Part shown: piece by piece, positions 36,189 through 43,460 of the stretch
Position numbering within the stretch: position 1 is the stretch's first letter
Layout: every line of letters starts with the position of its first letter
Source of the DNA: Desulfuromusa sp.
Lineage (GTDB): Bacteria; Desulfobacterota; Desulfuromonadia; Desulfuromonadales; Geopsychrobacteraceae
NCBI GenBank assembly: GCA_029933365.1
Contig: JAOZOH010000001.1
Coordinates: 55,432 to 119,431 of the forward strand
Direction of reading: 5' to 3'
Length of the DNA stretch: 64,000 nt
The notes under the pieces: model-generated
Database searches by the model: none
What the model was told of the DNA's origin: nothing
The model's input: the letters and a program-made list of their open reading frames with translations, nothing else
Position numbers and translations under genes: made by a program

Positions 36189-37139
36189 CTATCGGTACTG
36201 GACGCCCGGCAAAACACAAAGCATCTCAAAAAGCATATTAGCCCCAACTAAAGCTGTGTTTCCCGTGTGGTCATAAGGGGGCGACACTTCAACCAGATCT
36301 CCACCGACAATATCTAGCCCTTTGGCTCCACGCACGATTTCCAGTGCTTGAATTGTGGTCAGTCCCCCTATTTCAGGAGTTCCGGTTCCTGGTGCAAAAG
36401 CAGGATCAATCCCATCGATGTCGAAGCTGAAATAGACCGGTCCACCGACTAATTGCTGGCGCGCTTCAGCCATCAGCGGTGCCAGTGATTTGTGCCAGCA
36501 TTCTTCGGCTTGAACAACACGGAATCCCTGCTTCCTTGACCAGTCAAAATCTTCCGCTGCATAGCCACTTCCGCGCATGCCGATTTGAATGACACGTTTG
36601 GAATCGAGCAATCCCTCTTCCGCTGCCCGTCTGAAGACCGTGCCATGGGCGAATTTCTCACCGAACATCTCGTCGTTGATATCGGAGTGGGCATCGACAT
36701 GAATCAGGCCGACCGGACCATGTTTTTTGGCGATAGCCCGCAGGATGGGCAATGTGATGGTGTGATCCCCACCCAGGGTCAACGGCTTGCAGGGATTGAC
36801 CAGTATCTGGTCGTAGGCCTGTTCGATAATTTCGATGCTTTTTTTCAGGTCGAAGGTGTTGATTGCTACATCACCGATATCGGCCACCTGCAGGGAGTCG
36901 AATGGGGCGGCTTTTGTCCCCATATTGTAAGGGCGAAGCAGGCTTGATTCGGAACGGATTGCTCTGGGCCCATAACGGGTTCCGCTACGGTTGGATGCGC
37001 CGATGTCAAGTGGTACCCCAACGAAGCAGGCATCCAGATCGGTGCTGTCAGCTTGGGATGGAAGGCGCATCATGGTAGCTGGGCCACCAAAGCGGGGCAT
37101 GGAGTTACCACCAAGTGGCTGATTGAAGTTTTCTGCCAT
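36189..37139 (-). CDS. speB: Agmatinase/guanidinobutyrase-type ureohydrolase
   Basis: 316 residues with textbook motifs: TLGGDHTITLPIL, IHVDAHSDINDE, and SFDIDGIDPAFAPGTGTPE; the metal ligands are all present. It would release urea from agmatine (giving putrescine) or from 4-guanidinobutyrate (giving GABA). Because a GABA-type aminotransferase is encoded nearby, the second is attractive, but the sequence does not decide. AAGGAGAGG precedes ATG 37139. First of two ureohydrolase genes in this operon. No urease is in the window. Confidence 0.88.
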   Translation of the reverse strand: MAENFNQPLGGNSMPRFGGPATMMRLPSQADSTDLDACFVGVPLDIGASNRSGTRYGPRAIRSESSLLRPYNMGTKAAPFDSLQVADIGDVAINTFDLKKSIEIIEQAYDQILVNPCKPLTLGGDHTITLPILRAIAKKHGPVGLIHVDAHSDINDEMFGEKFAHGTVFRRAAEEGLLDSKRVIQIGMRGSGYAAEDFDWSRKQGFRVVQAEECWHKSLAPLMAEARQQLVGGPVYFSFDIDGIDPAFAPGTGTPEIGGLTTIQALEIVRGAKGLDIVGGDLVEVSPPYDHTGNTALVGANMLFEMLCVLPGVQYR

Positions 37140-37313
37140 TATCCTCTCCTTATCAGGTTGAATGCACTATCTTTTCAAATTTAATAACTATCTAGTCCGA
37201 GCACACTGAGCCTGTAGTGGCTCAGTGGAGTGTCATTTAGCAGACTATCAATAACGAAAGGGTGTGTGAAATTCATAATTTGATTACAGATATTCACCGG
37301 GGTAATGAAATAG

Positions 37314-37390
37314 AGTGGGTCGATCCGCGGTATTCCTTGAGTGTATTCGCAAGGTCGATATGATTATGAAATCAATGCATTTTGAGAATT
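37314..37390. repeat. Copy B of the diverged intergenic element
   Basis: Holds the blocks of copy A in the same order: GTGGGTC (37315-37321), TGTATTCGC (37342-37350), GATA, TATGAAAT, AATG and TTTTGAGAATT (37380-37390). Spacers differ by a few to about 14 bases. It lacks the right arm of the inverted repeat seen in copy A. It lies in the 281-bp gap between the divergent speB and CDF genes, where a shared regulatory function is possible. Confidence 0.5.
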
Positions 37391-37420
37391 GGACGAAACT
37401 GACTTATCTTAATTGCTACT

Positions 37421-38350
37421 ATGGAAAAGTATGCATTAAAAATATCGGTAGGCGGCACCCTGTTTTTTGTTATTACAGGGTTTGTTTTTGCTGTTCTGAG
37501 TCACTCTGATGCCCTTCTGCTCGATGTGGTCTATTCTTTAACCCTCCTAGTCCTGTCAATTATTACGCTAAAGGTTGCTCACCTGGTGGAACGTCCTGGT
37601 AACACTACCTTTCACTTTGGCTATGCCCACTTTGAGCCGCTGCTGAATGTTCTCAAATCAATCATTCTCATTTTTCTCTGTATCTTCGCCCTGATGGGAG
37701 CTGTCGAGGTCTTGATTCATGGAGGTCGCGAGTTTGAAATCGGGATGGCGCTGGTTTATGCCTTGATCTCGACACCAGGTTGTTTTGCCGTCGCGCTTTA
37801 TTTGCGCTCAGCGGCTTCCAAGTCCGGTTCCTCTCTGGTCAGAGTTGAGGCTGCGGGTTGGATGGTTGATGCCTTGATCAGTGCAGTTGTTTTAGCCACC
37901 TTCGGTTTGTCCTTTATGCTTAAGGAAAGTACCTTTGCCGTGTATCTACCCTATATCGATCCCGGCCTGGTCGTGTTGTTGGTGATTATTATAATTCCCG
38001 TCCCAGCGAAGATTTTAAAGGACAATATGAAAGAGGTTTTACTTTTTGCGCCAGACAAACAGCTGCGGGATGAAATCCAACAGCAAATTGAGCAGGCTGT
38101 CAAACCCCATGACTGTAACGAGGTCAGTGTCCGCATTGCGAAGATGGGCCGCGAAATATATCTCAATGTGGCACTCCGTTTACGGGATGATTATCCGATT
38201 GTCAATGTGAGTCGTTTGGACAAGATTCGCGAAGATATTGATAGCAGAATGAAGAACTATAATCAAAATATAGTTATGGATATCGGTTTCATCGGCGATT
38301 CAAAATGGGTGAATCGGGTTAATCTGTCTAACGGGTCACGTGTTCACTGA
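37421..38350 (+). CDS. Cation diffusion facilitator-family membrane protein
   Basis: 309 residues with six predicted helices (about 8-28, 31-50, 75-97, 106-125, 142-164, 175-195) and a cytoplasmic C-terminal domain (about 200-300), the CDF layout. The helix 2-3 linker HFGYAHFEPLLNVLKS is typical. The intramembrane metal site seems altered: the usual D-x3-D reads DVVYS and the H-x3-D reads GWMVD. CDF proteins export Zn, Mn, Fe or similar. This one may use another ion or have lost transport. No clear ribosome site precedes ATG 37421. Confidence 0.82.
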   Translation: MEKYALKISVGGTLFFVITGFVFAVLSHSDALLLDVVYSLTLLVLSIITLKVAHLVERPGNTTFHFGYAHFEPLLNVLKSIILIFLCIFALMGAVEVLIHGGREFEIGMALVYALISTPGCFAVALYLRSAASKSGSSLVRVEAAGWMVDALISAVVLATFGLSFMLKESTFAVYLPYIDPGLVVLLVIIIIPVPAKILKDNMKEVLLFAPDKQLRDEIQQQIEQAVKPHDCNEVSVRIAKMGREIYLNVALRLRDDYPIVNVSRLDKIREDIDSRMKNYNQNIVMDIGFIGDSKWVNRVNLSNGSRVH

Positions 38351-38374
38351 TGCATGCGCTAAGAGGAGGAGTTA

Positions 38375-39139
38375 ATGGCGGAAATCGTCAGTATTAATAA
38401 CGACCAGTGCCATATTGTCCAGCGGCAACTGGTGGCTGAATATCCGCTGAAACTGGTGATAGATGGCCGGGAATTGACTACCTTGATTGCCTCACCGCAC
38501 CAGCTGAACTATCTGGTGGCTGGTTTCCTGCACCTGCAAGGGCTGGTTAAATCGAAGGAAGATCTATTGCTTATGGGGATTTGTCAGGAAAAAGGAGAGG
38601 CTCAGGTGCGGATTCGGGGTAAGTTGCCACAGCATCTGCGGCAGGTTCTGACCAGCGGTTGCGGGGGTGGAATTTCCTTCAACTTGCCGAAGACGACCGC
38701 AATCATACAGACTGGTATTCGCTACACTTTTGCCCAGTTGCAACAGGCGATGGCACAGTTGAACCAACTGGCCGATGCATATAACAACCACGGTGGTATC
38801 CATTCCGCCGGGGTCAGCAATGGTGAACGTATCCTGTTGCATGCTGAGGATCTGGGTCGCCACAATACCCTAGATCGCATCGCCGGCGAGGCATTATTAA
38901 AGGGTATCGACTTGCATGGGCTGTTGCTGGTGACTTCGGGGCGGATTTCTTCGGAAATGGCTGGTAAAGCCAGTCAGCTCGGGATCGCTGTGCTGGCTTC
39001 ACGCACATCGCCGACCAACATGGCTGTGCAGCTCTGTGAGCAGGCTGGCATGAGCCTGGTTGGTTACCTGCGTGGAGCTCGGGGAGAAGCCTACTGCCAT
39101 GCAGATCGTCTTGAAATAAACAATAAACTCATTGCATAA
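38375..39139 (+). CDS. fdhD: Formate dehydrogenase accessory sulfurtransferase FdhD
   Basis: 254 residues; AGGAGGAG precedes ATG 38375. FdhD passes sulfur from IscS to the molybdopterin of formate dehydrogenase, a step needed for activity. Visible marks: the sulfur-carrying Cys96 in TSGCGGGISF, and HSAGVSNGERILLHAEDLGRHNTLDR. E. coli FdhD has a C-x-x-C here; this protein keeps only the first Cys, as several other FdhDs do. No formate dehydrogenase is in the window. It leads directly into modABC. Confidence 0.92.
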   Translation: MAEIVSINNDQCHIVQRQLVAEYPLKLVIDGRELTTLIASPHQLNYLVAGFLHLQGLVKSKEDLLLMGICQEKGEAQVRIRGKLPQHLRQVLTSGCGGGISFNLPKTTAIIQTGIRYTFAQLQQAMAQLNQLADAYNNHGGIHSAGVSNGERILLHAEDLGRHNTLDRIAGEALLKGIDLHGLLLVTSGRISSEMAGKASQLGIAVLASRTSPTNMAVQLCEQAGMSLVGYLRGARGEAYCHADRLEINNKLIA

Positions 39140-39197
39140 AGGTGAAAGTCGTGAATATCGAAATCAAAGAACACTTTATGATCGCAGGGAAAAGCAA

Positions 39198-39968
39198 GTG
39201 AACAAAAAAATCAGCTACTTGAAGTTTACCATCGTCATTTTTCAAATAGCTGTGTTGACCTCCTGCTTTAGTTCGCCGCAAGAAAACGAGATAACCATCA
39301 GTTGTGCCATGAGCATGAAAGGGGTGATTGAACAGGTGGGTAGCGCCTTTTACAGGGAAAACCCAGATTATAGAGTACGGTATAATTTTGGTCCCTCGGG
39401 GAAACTTGCTGAACAGATTAGGCTCGGTGCACCTATAGATTGTTTTCTGAGCGCAGGGCAGAAAGAGATGAACGCCTTGCAGACCGGTGGGCTCATTGAT
39501 AATGAAAGCCGTATTGATTTCGCCAGAAATACGATGGTGTTGATTGCTTATGGCTCCTCATTGAGCCCGGAAATACCCTCATTGTCGGGAGTGAAAGAGC
39601 GTATTGCTATTGGCAACCCCGAAACCACACCTGCTGGTCGGTATGCCCAAATGCATCTTGTGGCGACAGGGATTCTCTCGAAATTGCAATCTCGGTTGGT
39701 GTACGGAGAGAACGTGCGGCAAGTGCTTGATTATGTTGCCCGGGGTGAGGTGGATGCCGGGATTGTGTTTATGTCTGATTATGTGGCGAGTAACCAGCAG
39801 GTACATCTTGTGAAAGAACTGCCTATCAATGAGCGCATCATCTATCCAGCTGCGCTGTTGAGAAACAGCAAAAACAAAGCGGCTGTTAGCGCTTTTCTTG
39901 CTTTTCTCACCTCAAAAGAGGGTCAGACCATTTTGGCTTCGGGCGGATTTCTGCCGGTTTCCGGGTGA
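39198..39968 (+). CDS. modA: Molybdate ABC transporter substrate-binding lipoprotein ModA
   Basis: 256 residues from GTG 39198 (GCAGGG upstream); the track's ATG at 39132 lies inside fdhD and would bury the signal. A lipoprotein signal ends LTSC. Mature ModA features: ITISCAMSMKGVIEQVGSAF, YNFGPSGKLAEQIRLGAPID and FLSAGQKEMNAL, which contain the Ser/Gly-rich oxyanion contacts. It binds molybdate or tungstate in the periplasm. Tungstate is plausible here because of the AOR. Confidence 0.9.
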   Translation: MNKKISYLKFTIVIFQIAVLTSCFSSPQENEITISCAMSMKGVIEQVGSAFYRENPDYRVRYNFGPSGKLAEQIRLGAPIDCFLSAGQKEMNALQTGGLIDNESRIDFARNTMVLIAYGSSLSPEIPSLSGVKERIAIGNPETTPAGRYAQMHLVATGILSKLQSRLVYGENVRQVLDYVARGEVDAGIVFMSDYVASNQQVHLVKELPINERIIYPAALLRNSKNKAAVSAFLAFLTSKEGQTILASGGFLPVSG

Positions 39969-39971
39969 GAC

Positions 39972-40634
39972 ATGGATCCCATTTTTCACTCCCTCAGCCT
40001 TTCCTTTAAAGTGGCCACCGTGGCGACGGGGTTTGTGATTATTTTTGGAACCCTGCTTGGCTACTTGCTGGCTGTAAAACATTTTCGAGGCAAGCGTCTG
40101 TTGGACGTGTTGCTAACTCTTCCCCTGGTGATGCCTCCTACGGTAACAGGTTATTATCTCATTGTTCTGTTTGGACGGAACGGGATTATCGGTTCCGCTA
40201 TTTACAAATATACCGGTTACAGTCTCATGTTTACCTGGCATGGTGCGGTGCTTGCCTCGTTTGTTGTGTCGTTGCCTCTTATGATCCGTATCGCGCGTGC
40301 AGCTATTGAATCAGTGAATAATAACTTCGTTCAGACAGCGACCCTCATGGGATATAAAAGGCCTGAAATCTTTTTCCGGGTTATTCTTCCGCTCGCAAAA
40401 AGGGGGCTTATAGCGGGCGCTGTTCTTTCTTTTGCGCGAGCCCTCGGAGAGTTTGGCGCCACCCTTATGATAGCAGGAAATATCCCCGGCAAAACGGACA
40501 CTATGCCGATCGCTATTTATACCAAGGCAGCCTCTGGGGAATGGGGGGGAGCTCATTTGATGGTACTTGTCTTCACCGTTATCTCTGCGATTTTTCTTTA
40601 TGTTTCTCTTGCCGTGACAGGTAATAAAAAATGA
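39972..40634 (+). CDS. modB: Molybdate ABC transporter permease ModB
   Basis: 220 residues with five hydrophobic helices, standard for ModB. The EAA loop VQTATLMGYKRPEIFFRVILPLA, with the coupling helix to ModC, is clear, and LPLVMPPTVTGYYL is the conserved ModB motif after the second helix. Starts 3 bp after modA and overlaps modC by four bases. Confidence 0.93.
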   Translation: MDPIFHSLSLSFKVATVATGFVIIFGTLLGYLLAVKHFRGKRLLDVLLTLPLVMPPTVTGYYLIVLFGRNGIIGSAIYKYTGYSLMFTWHGAVLASFVVSLPLMIRIARAAIESVNNNFVQTATLMGYKRPEIFFRVILPLAKRGLIAGAVLSFARALGEFGATLMIAGNIPGKTDTMPIAIYTKAASGEWGGAHLMVLVFTVISAIFLYVSLAVTGNKK

Positions 40635-41356
40635 GCTTGTCCGTCCACTTGATAAAAAAATTCCCCAGATTCGATCTGAATTGCACTTTTGAGGCGGAAA
40701 AGGGCTTGACCGTGCTTTTTGGATATTCTGGGAGTGGTAAAAGTTTAACTCTTCAGATGATCAGCGGCCTGCTTGCTCCCGATGAAGGCTCGGTGTCTCT
40801 TGATGGCGAAGCTTTTTTCGACAAGCATAAAGGGGTGTATGTTTCTCCCGGTGAGCGGCGGATCGGTTATGTCTTTCAGGAAAACAATCTTTTTCCGCAC
40901 ATGCGGATCAGGGAGAATATCCTGTTTGGTGCAAGAAATTTGTCGCGTGATCGGGCAGAACGCAGCCTTTGTGAACTATTGAGCAGGTTGCAGATTGAGA
41001 ATGTTGCGGACCACTATCCGCACGAGATTTCTGGAGGTCAGAAAAAGCGAGTGGCTCTGGCCATGGCACTTATTGGCGAGCCGAAATTACTTCTGTTGGA
41101 TGAACCTTTTTCTGCTCTGGACAATCCTCTTAGAACCAAGATGCGCACCTGTCTTGCGGATGTTATGAAGGGGTTGGATATCCCCGTGATCCTGGTCACC
41201 CATGATATCGTGGAGGCCGTCAGCGTGGCGGATCGCATCCTGGTTTATCGCCAGGGTGAGGTGGTCCAGAGTGGGACTCCCGCTGAGGTGGTGGCAAATC
41301 CGCTGGACGAAAATATTGCTGGTTTGTTGGAAATGCCGGTTATCCCGAAATTGTAG
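40631..41356 (+). CDS. modC: Molybdate ABC transporter ATPase ModC (no Mop domain)
   Basis: 241 residues. Nucleotide-binding marks: Walker A FGYSGSGKSL, Q-loop YVFQENNLFPH, signature ISGGQKKRVALAMAL, Walker B LLLLDEPFSALD and switch His in LVTHDI. It ends near residue 241, whereas E. coli ModC (about 350) carries a C-terminal Mop domain for feedback by molybdate; here that regulatory part is absent. Transport feedback must be set in another way. Confidence 0.92.
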   Translation: MSLSVHLIKKFPRFDLNCTFEAEKGLTVLFGYSGSGKSLTLQMISGLLAPDEGSVSLDGEAFFDKHKGVYVSPGERRIGYVFQENNLFPHMRIRENILFGARNLSRDRAERSLCELLSRLQIENVADHYPHEISGGQKKRVALAMALIGEPKLLLLDEPFSALDNPLRTKMRTCLADVMKGLDIPVILVTHDIVEAVSVADRILVYRQGEVVQSGTPAEVVANPLDENIAGLLEMPVIPKL

Positions 41357-41528
41357 GAGCCTGTCGGCCTTCCCATGAATCTACTGCGAAACCGTCTGAT
41401 CGGTCCATATTTCCGATCCTTTTCGACAAATAGCTATGGCTATTCGCTCTCAAACGATCAAAAATTTGTCCTCGATCAGTCGATTTCTCGCTACGATCCG
41501 TAAGTCAGGCAGACTCCTGGAGAGGGTT

Positions 41529-43103
41529 ATGAAGTCAAATCTAAAATTGCAACTCATCTTTACCGATCGGGTAGGTATCGCAGCAGATGTTGCATCCCTG
41601 CTTTCCGAACAGGGCATCAACATTGCCATCTTCGAGATGGCAGTAAATGAGGACCAGACGACTATCTATGTAGACGCGGAGGGGCGGGAAGATACCGACT
41701 GGGATTTTTCTGTCGGCCGATTGGAAACCCTTGCTGGTGTGAGAGCCGTTTCCATTGTTGAAACACTGCCGCAGGAGGAGCGTGAGAAAAGACTCCAGGT
41801 GGCGTTGGATAGCATCAGCGACGGAATTCTCAGTATCGACAAAAAGGGACGGGTCGCTATTGTTAACCGGGTTGCCCGGCATATTCTGGGTTGTAATGAT
41901 CGAGAAGTGACAGGGACAAATATTCGAGATTTGAACCGTGCGGACACGAGGCTGGAAAAATGCCTGGCCGGTGAATCCTTTACCAATGTAAAAAAGAACC
42001 TGATCACGCCCGATGGCCGGTTTCAGTTTCTCGCCAGCGGTAAATCGATTTTAGATTCGTCCGGGCGTATTGTCGGTGCCGTGGAAATCATGAAAGACAT
42101 GGAGGAGATCAAGGAGCTTTCTACTGCGGTTACACCGTCGAGCCAGTTCAGCTTCACTGATATGGTGGGCCGCAGTCCTGTGCTTATGGAGGCGATCAGT
42201 TTTGCCCAGAAGATTGCCCGTACCGATGCAGTTGTTTCCATTTACGGTGATAGTGGTACGGGAAAAGAACTCTTCGCCAGTGCCATTCACGCCGAAAGTG
42301 GTCGTTGCGGTCTTTTTGTTCCAGTCAATTGTGCAGCTATTCCCGAGGCACTGCTTGAAAGCGAACTTTTCGGCTATGTCGGGGGTGCATTTTCTGGTGC
42401 TCAAAAAGGGGGAAAGGCCGGGTTGTTCGAGATTGCCGAGGGTGGGACGCTGTTTCTTGATGAAATTGCTGAAATTCCCTTGGCGCTACAGGCCAAGATG
42501 CTTCGTGTGTTGCAGGCTAAAAAGAACCGGCGGATCGGCGGTAATGAGGAGACCCCCGTTAATGTCCGTATCGTGACCGCTACCAATAAAAATTTGGCTG
42601 AGATGGTCGCCAAAAAACTTTTTCGTGAAGATCTTTACTACCGGATCAATGTGTTTCCTCTCTATGTGCCACCGTTACGTAAGCGACATGAGGATATCGT
42701 GCCACTCGCTGAGCATTTTCTGTTTCATATAAATTCAAGTTTGGAAAAAGAATGGCAGTCTTTCTCCCGGCAGACAGTGGAAAAACTGGAACAATATAGT
42801 TGGCCTGGGAATATTCGTGAACTGAAAAATGTTGTTGAACGTGCCTCTATCCTCAGTGATGAAGCAATAATTAATGAAAGTTATGTTCTGCTCGGTGAAG
42901 AATTTGGTCGGGCGATTCATGATCCGCAGCAAGTTGATGTTGAGGAACTTGGAAGCGAGTCGCTGCCAAATTTGGTTGCCCGGATGGAGAAGCAATATAT
43001 TGCTGCTGCGTTAAAGCAGACGAAAAGTAAGCGTCAGGCTGCCAGAGTCTTGGGAATGACCCACACTGCTCTAAATAATAGGGTGAAGAAATACAAAATG
43101 TAA
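41529..43103 (+). CDS. TyrR-like sigma-54-type transcriptional activator (ACT-PAS-AAA-HTH)
   Basis: 524 residues from ATG 41529 (GAGAGGG upstream); the track start at 41436 lacks support. Domains: ACT (about 1-75, LIFTDRVGIAADVASLL), PAS (about 80-195), AAA+ (about 210-440: GDSGTGKE, then ELFGYVGGAFSGA and GTLFLDEIAEIP), and a C-terminal helix-turn-helix whose end MTHTALNNRVKKYKM resembles TyrR. The sigma-54 contact loop reads GAFSGA instead of GAFTGA. The ACT domain suggests an amino-acid signal such as glycine. It is encoded just upstream of gcvT, whose promoter region has two inverted repeats and a sigma-54 box, so it probably activates that operon. Confidence 0.85.
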   Translation: MKSNLKLQLIFTDRVGIAADVASLLSEQGINIAIFEMAVNEDQTTIYVDAEGREDTDWDFSVGRLETLAGVRAVSIVETLPQEEREKRLQVALDSISDGILSIDKKGRVAIVNRVARHILGCNDREVTGTNIRDLNRADTRLEKCLAGESFTNVKKNLITPDGRFQFLASGKSILDSSGRIVGAVEIMKDMEEIKELSTAVTPSSQFSFTDMVGRSPVLMEAISFAQKIARTDAVVSIYGDSGTGKELFASAIHAESGRCGLFVPVNCAAIPEALLESELFGYVGGAFSGAQKGGKAGLFEIAEGGTLFLDEIAEIPLALQAKMLRVLQAKKNRRIGGNEETPVNVRIVTATNKNLAEMVAKKLFREDLYYRINVFPLYVPPLRKRHEDIVPLAEHFLFHINSSLEKEWQSFSRQTVEKLEQYSWPGNIRELKNVVERASILSDEAIINESYVLLGEEFGRAIHDPQQVDVEELGSESLPNLVARMEKQYIAAALKQTKSKRQAARVLGMTHTALNNRVKKYKM

Positions 43104-43117
43104 CGAAATCGTTTCGC

Positions 43118-43135
43118 TGGAATGATTTTATTCCA
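43118..43135. promoter_or_regulatory. Upstream activator site 1, TGGAAT-N6-ATTCCA
   Basis: Perfect 6-bp inverted arms TGGAAT and ATTCCA with a 6-base spacer (GATTTT). The same arrangement as a TyrR box (TGTAAA-N6-TTTACA). A second site with near-identical sequence lies 72 bp downstream, about seven helical turns. Probably bound by the activator encoded just upstream. Confidence 0.6.
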
Positions 43136-43189
43136 TAATGGTTTTTATTTTTGAATATCAGTTGCTTATGGATTTGTTGTTGACTTTGA

Positions 43190-43207
43190 TGGAATGGTTT
43201 TGTTCCA
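43190..43207. promoter_or_regulatory. Upstream activator site 2, TGGAAT-N6-GTTCCA
   Basis: TGGAAT, spacer GGTTTT, GTTCCA: same arms as site 1 with one change, same spacer length and similar T-rich spacer. It ends about 174 bp before the sigma-54 box, a usual enhancer distance. Confidence 0.6.
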
Positions 43208-43219
43208 GAAGTTCTGACT

Positions 43220-43238
43220 CAGTCCCATAATGGGACTG
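43220..43238. promoter_or_regulatory. 8-bp palindrome between activator sites and promoter
   Basis: CAGTCCCA-TAA-TGGGACTG, perfect 8-bp arms around a 3-base centre. No T-run follows, so it is unlikely to be a terminator. It differs from the TGGAAT sites and could bind another regulator. Confidence 0.4.
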
Positions 43239-43380
43239 TTCAGTTGGCAGCTGTCCTTTTTGAAAAAATAGTTTTTTCCTTCCCCACGGTTTTCTTAACT
43301 CCTTTGTTTATCAGCATAATATCGTTTATTCAGACTTTGCCCGGCATGTAAATCCAGATTGGATCAGGATTTTCCGTGAT

Positions 43381-43397
43381 TTGGCAGGAACCTTGCT
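43381..43397 (+). promoter_or_regulatory. Sigma-54 promoter of the glycine cleavage operon
   Basis: TTGGCAGG-AACC-TTGCT fits the -24/-12 consensus YTGGCACG-N4-TTGCW with one change; GG at 43383-43384 and GC at 43395-43396 have the required spacing. Transcription would start near 43408, about 50 bases before gcvT. The 357-bp gap (43104-43460) also holds the inverted repeats listed separately; I see no glycine riboswitch in it. Confidence 0.75.
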
Positions 43398-43460
43398 AAT
43401 TCATCGAAGTCAATTCGCAGATACAGGTCAACAATAACGTTTAATTGTCAGGAGGCATTT

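Noticed and set aside
35085..37139. Two ureohydrolases as a recent duplication or broken copy
   Set aside because: The proteins differ strongly in length and in motif sequence and both frames are intact, so they are old paralogues, not a recent repeat.
43104..43460. Glycine riboswitch upstream of gcvT
   Set aside because: The conserved core pieces of that riboswitch are not visible; the region instead holds inverted repeats and a sigma-54 box.
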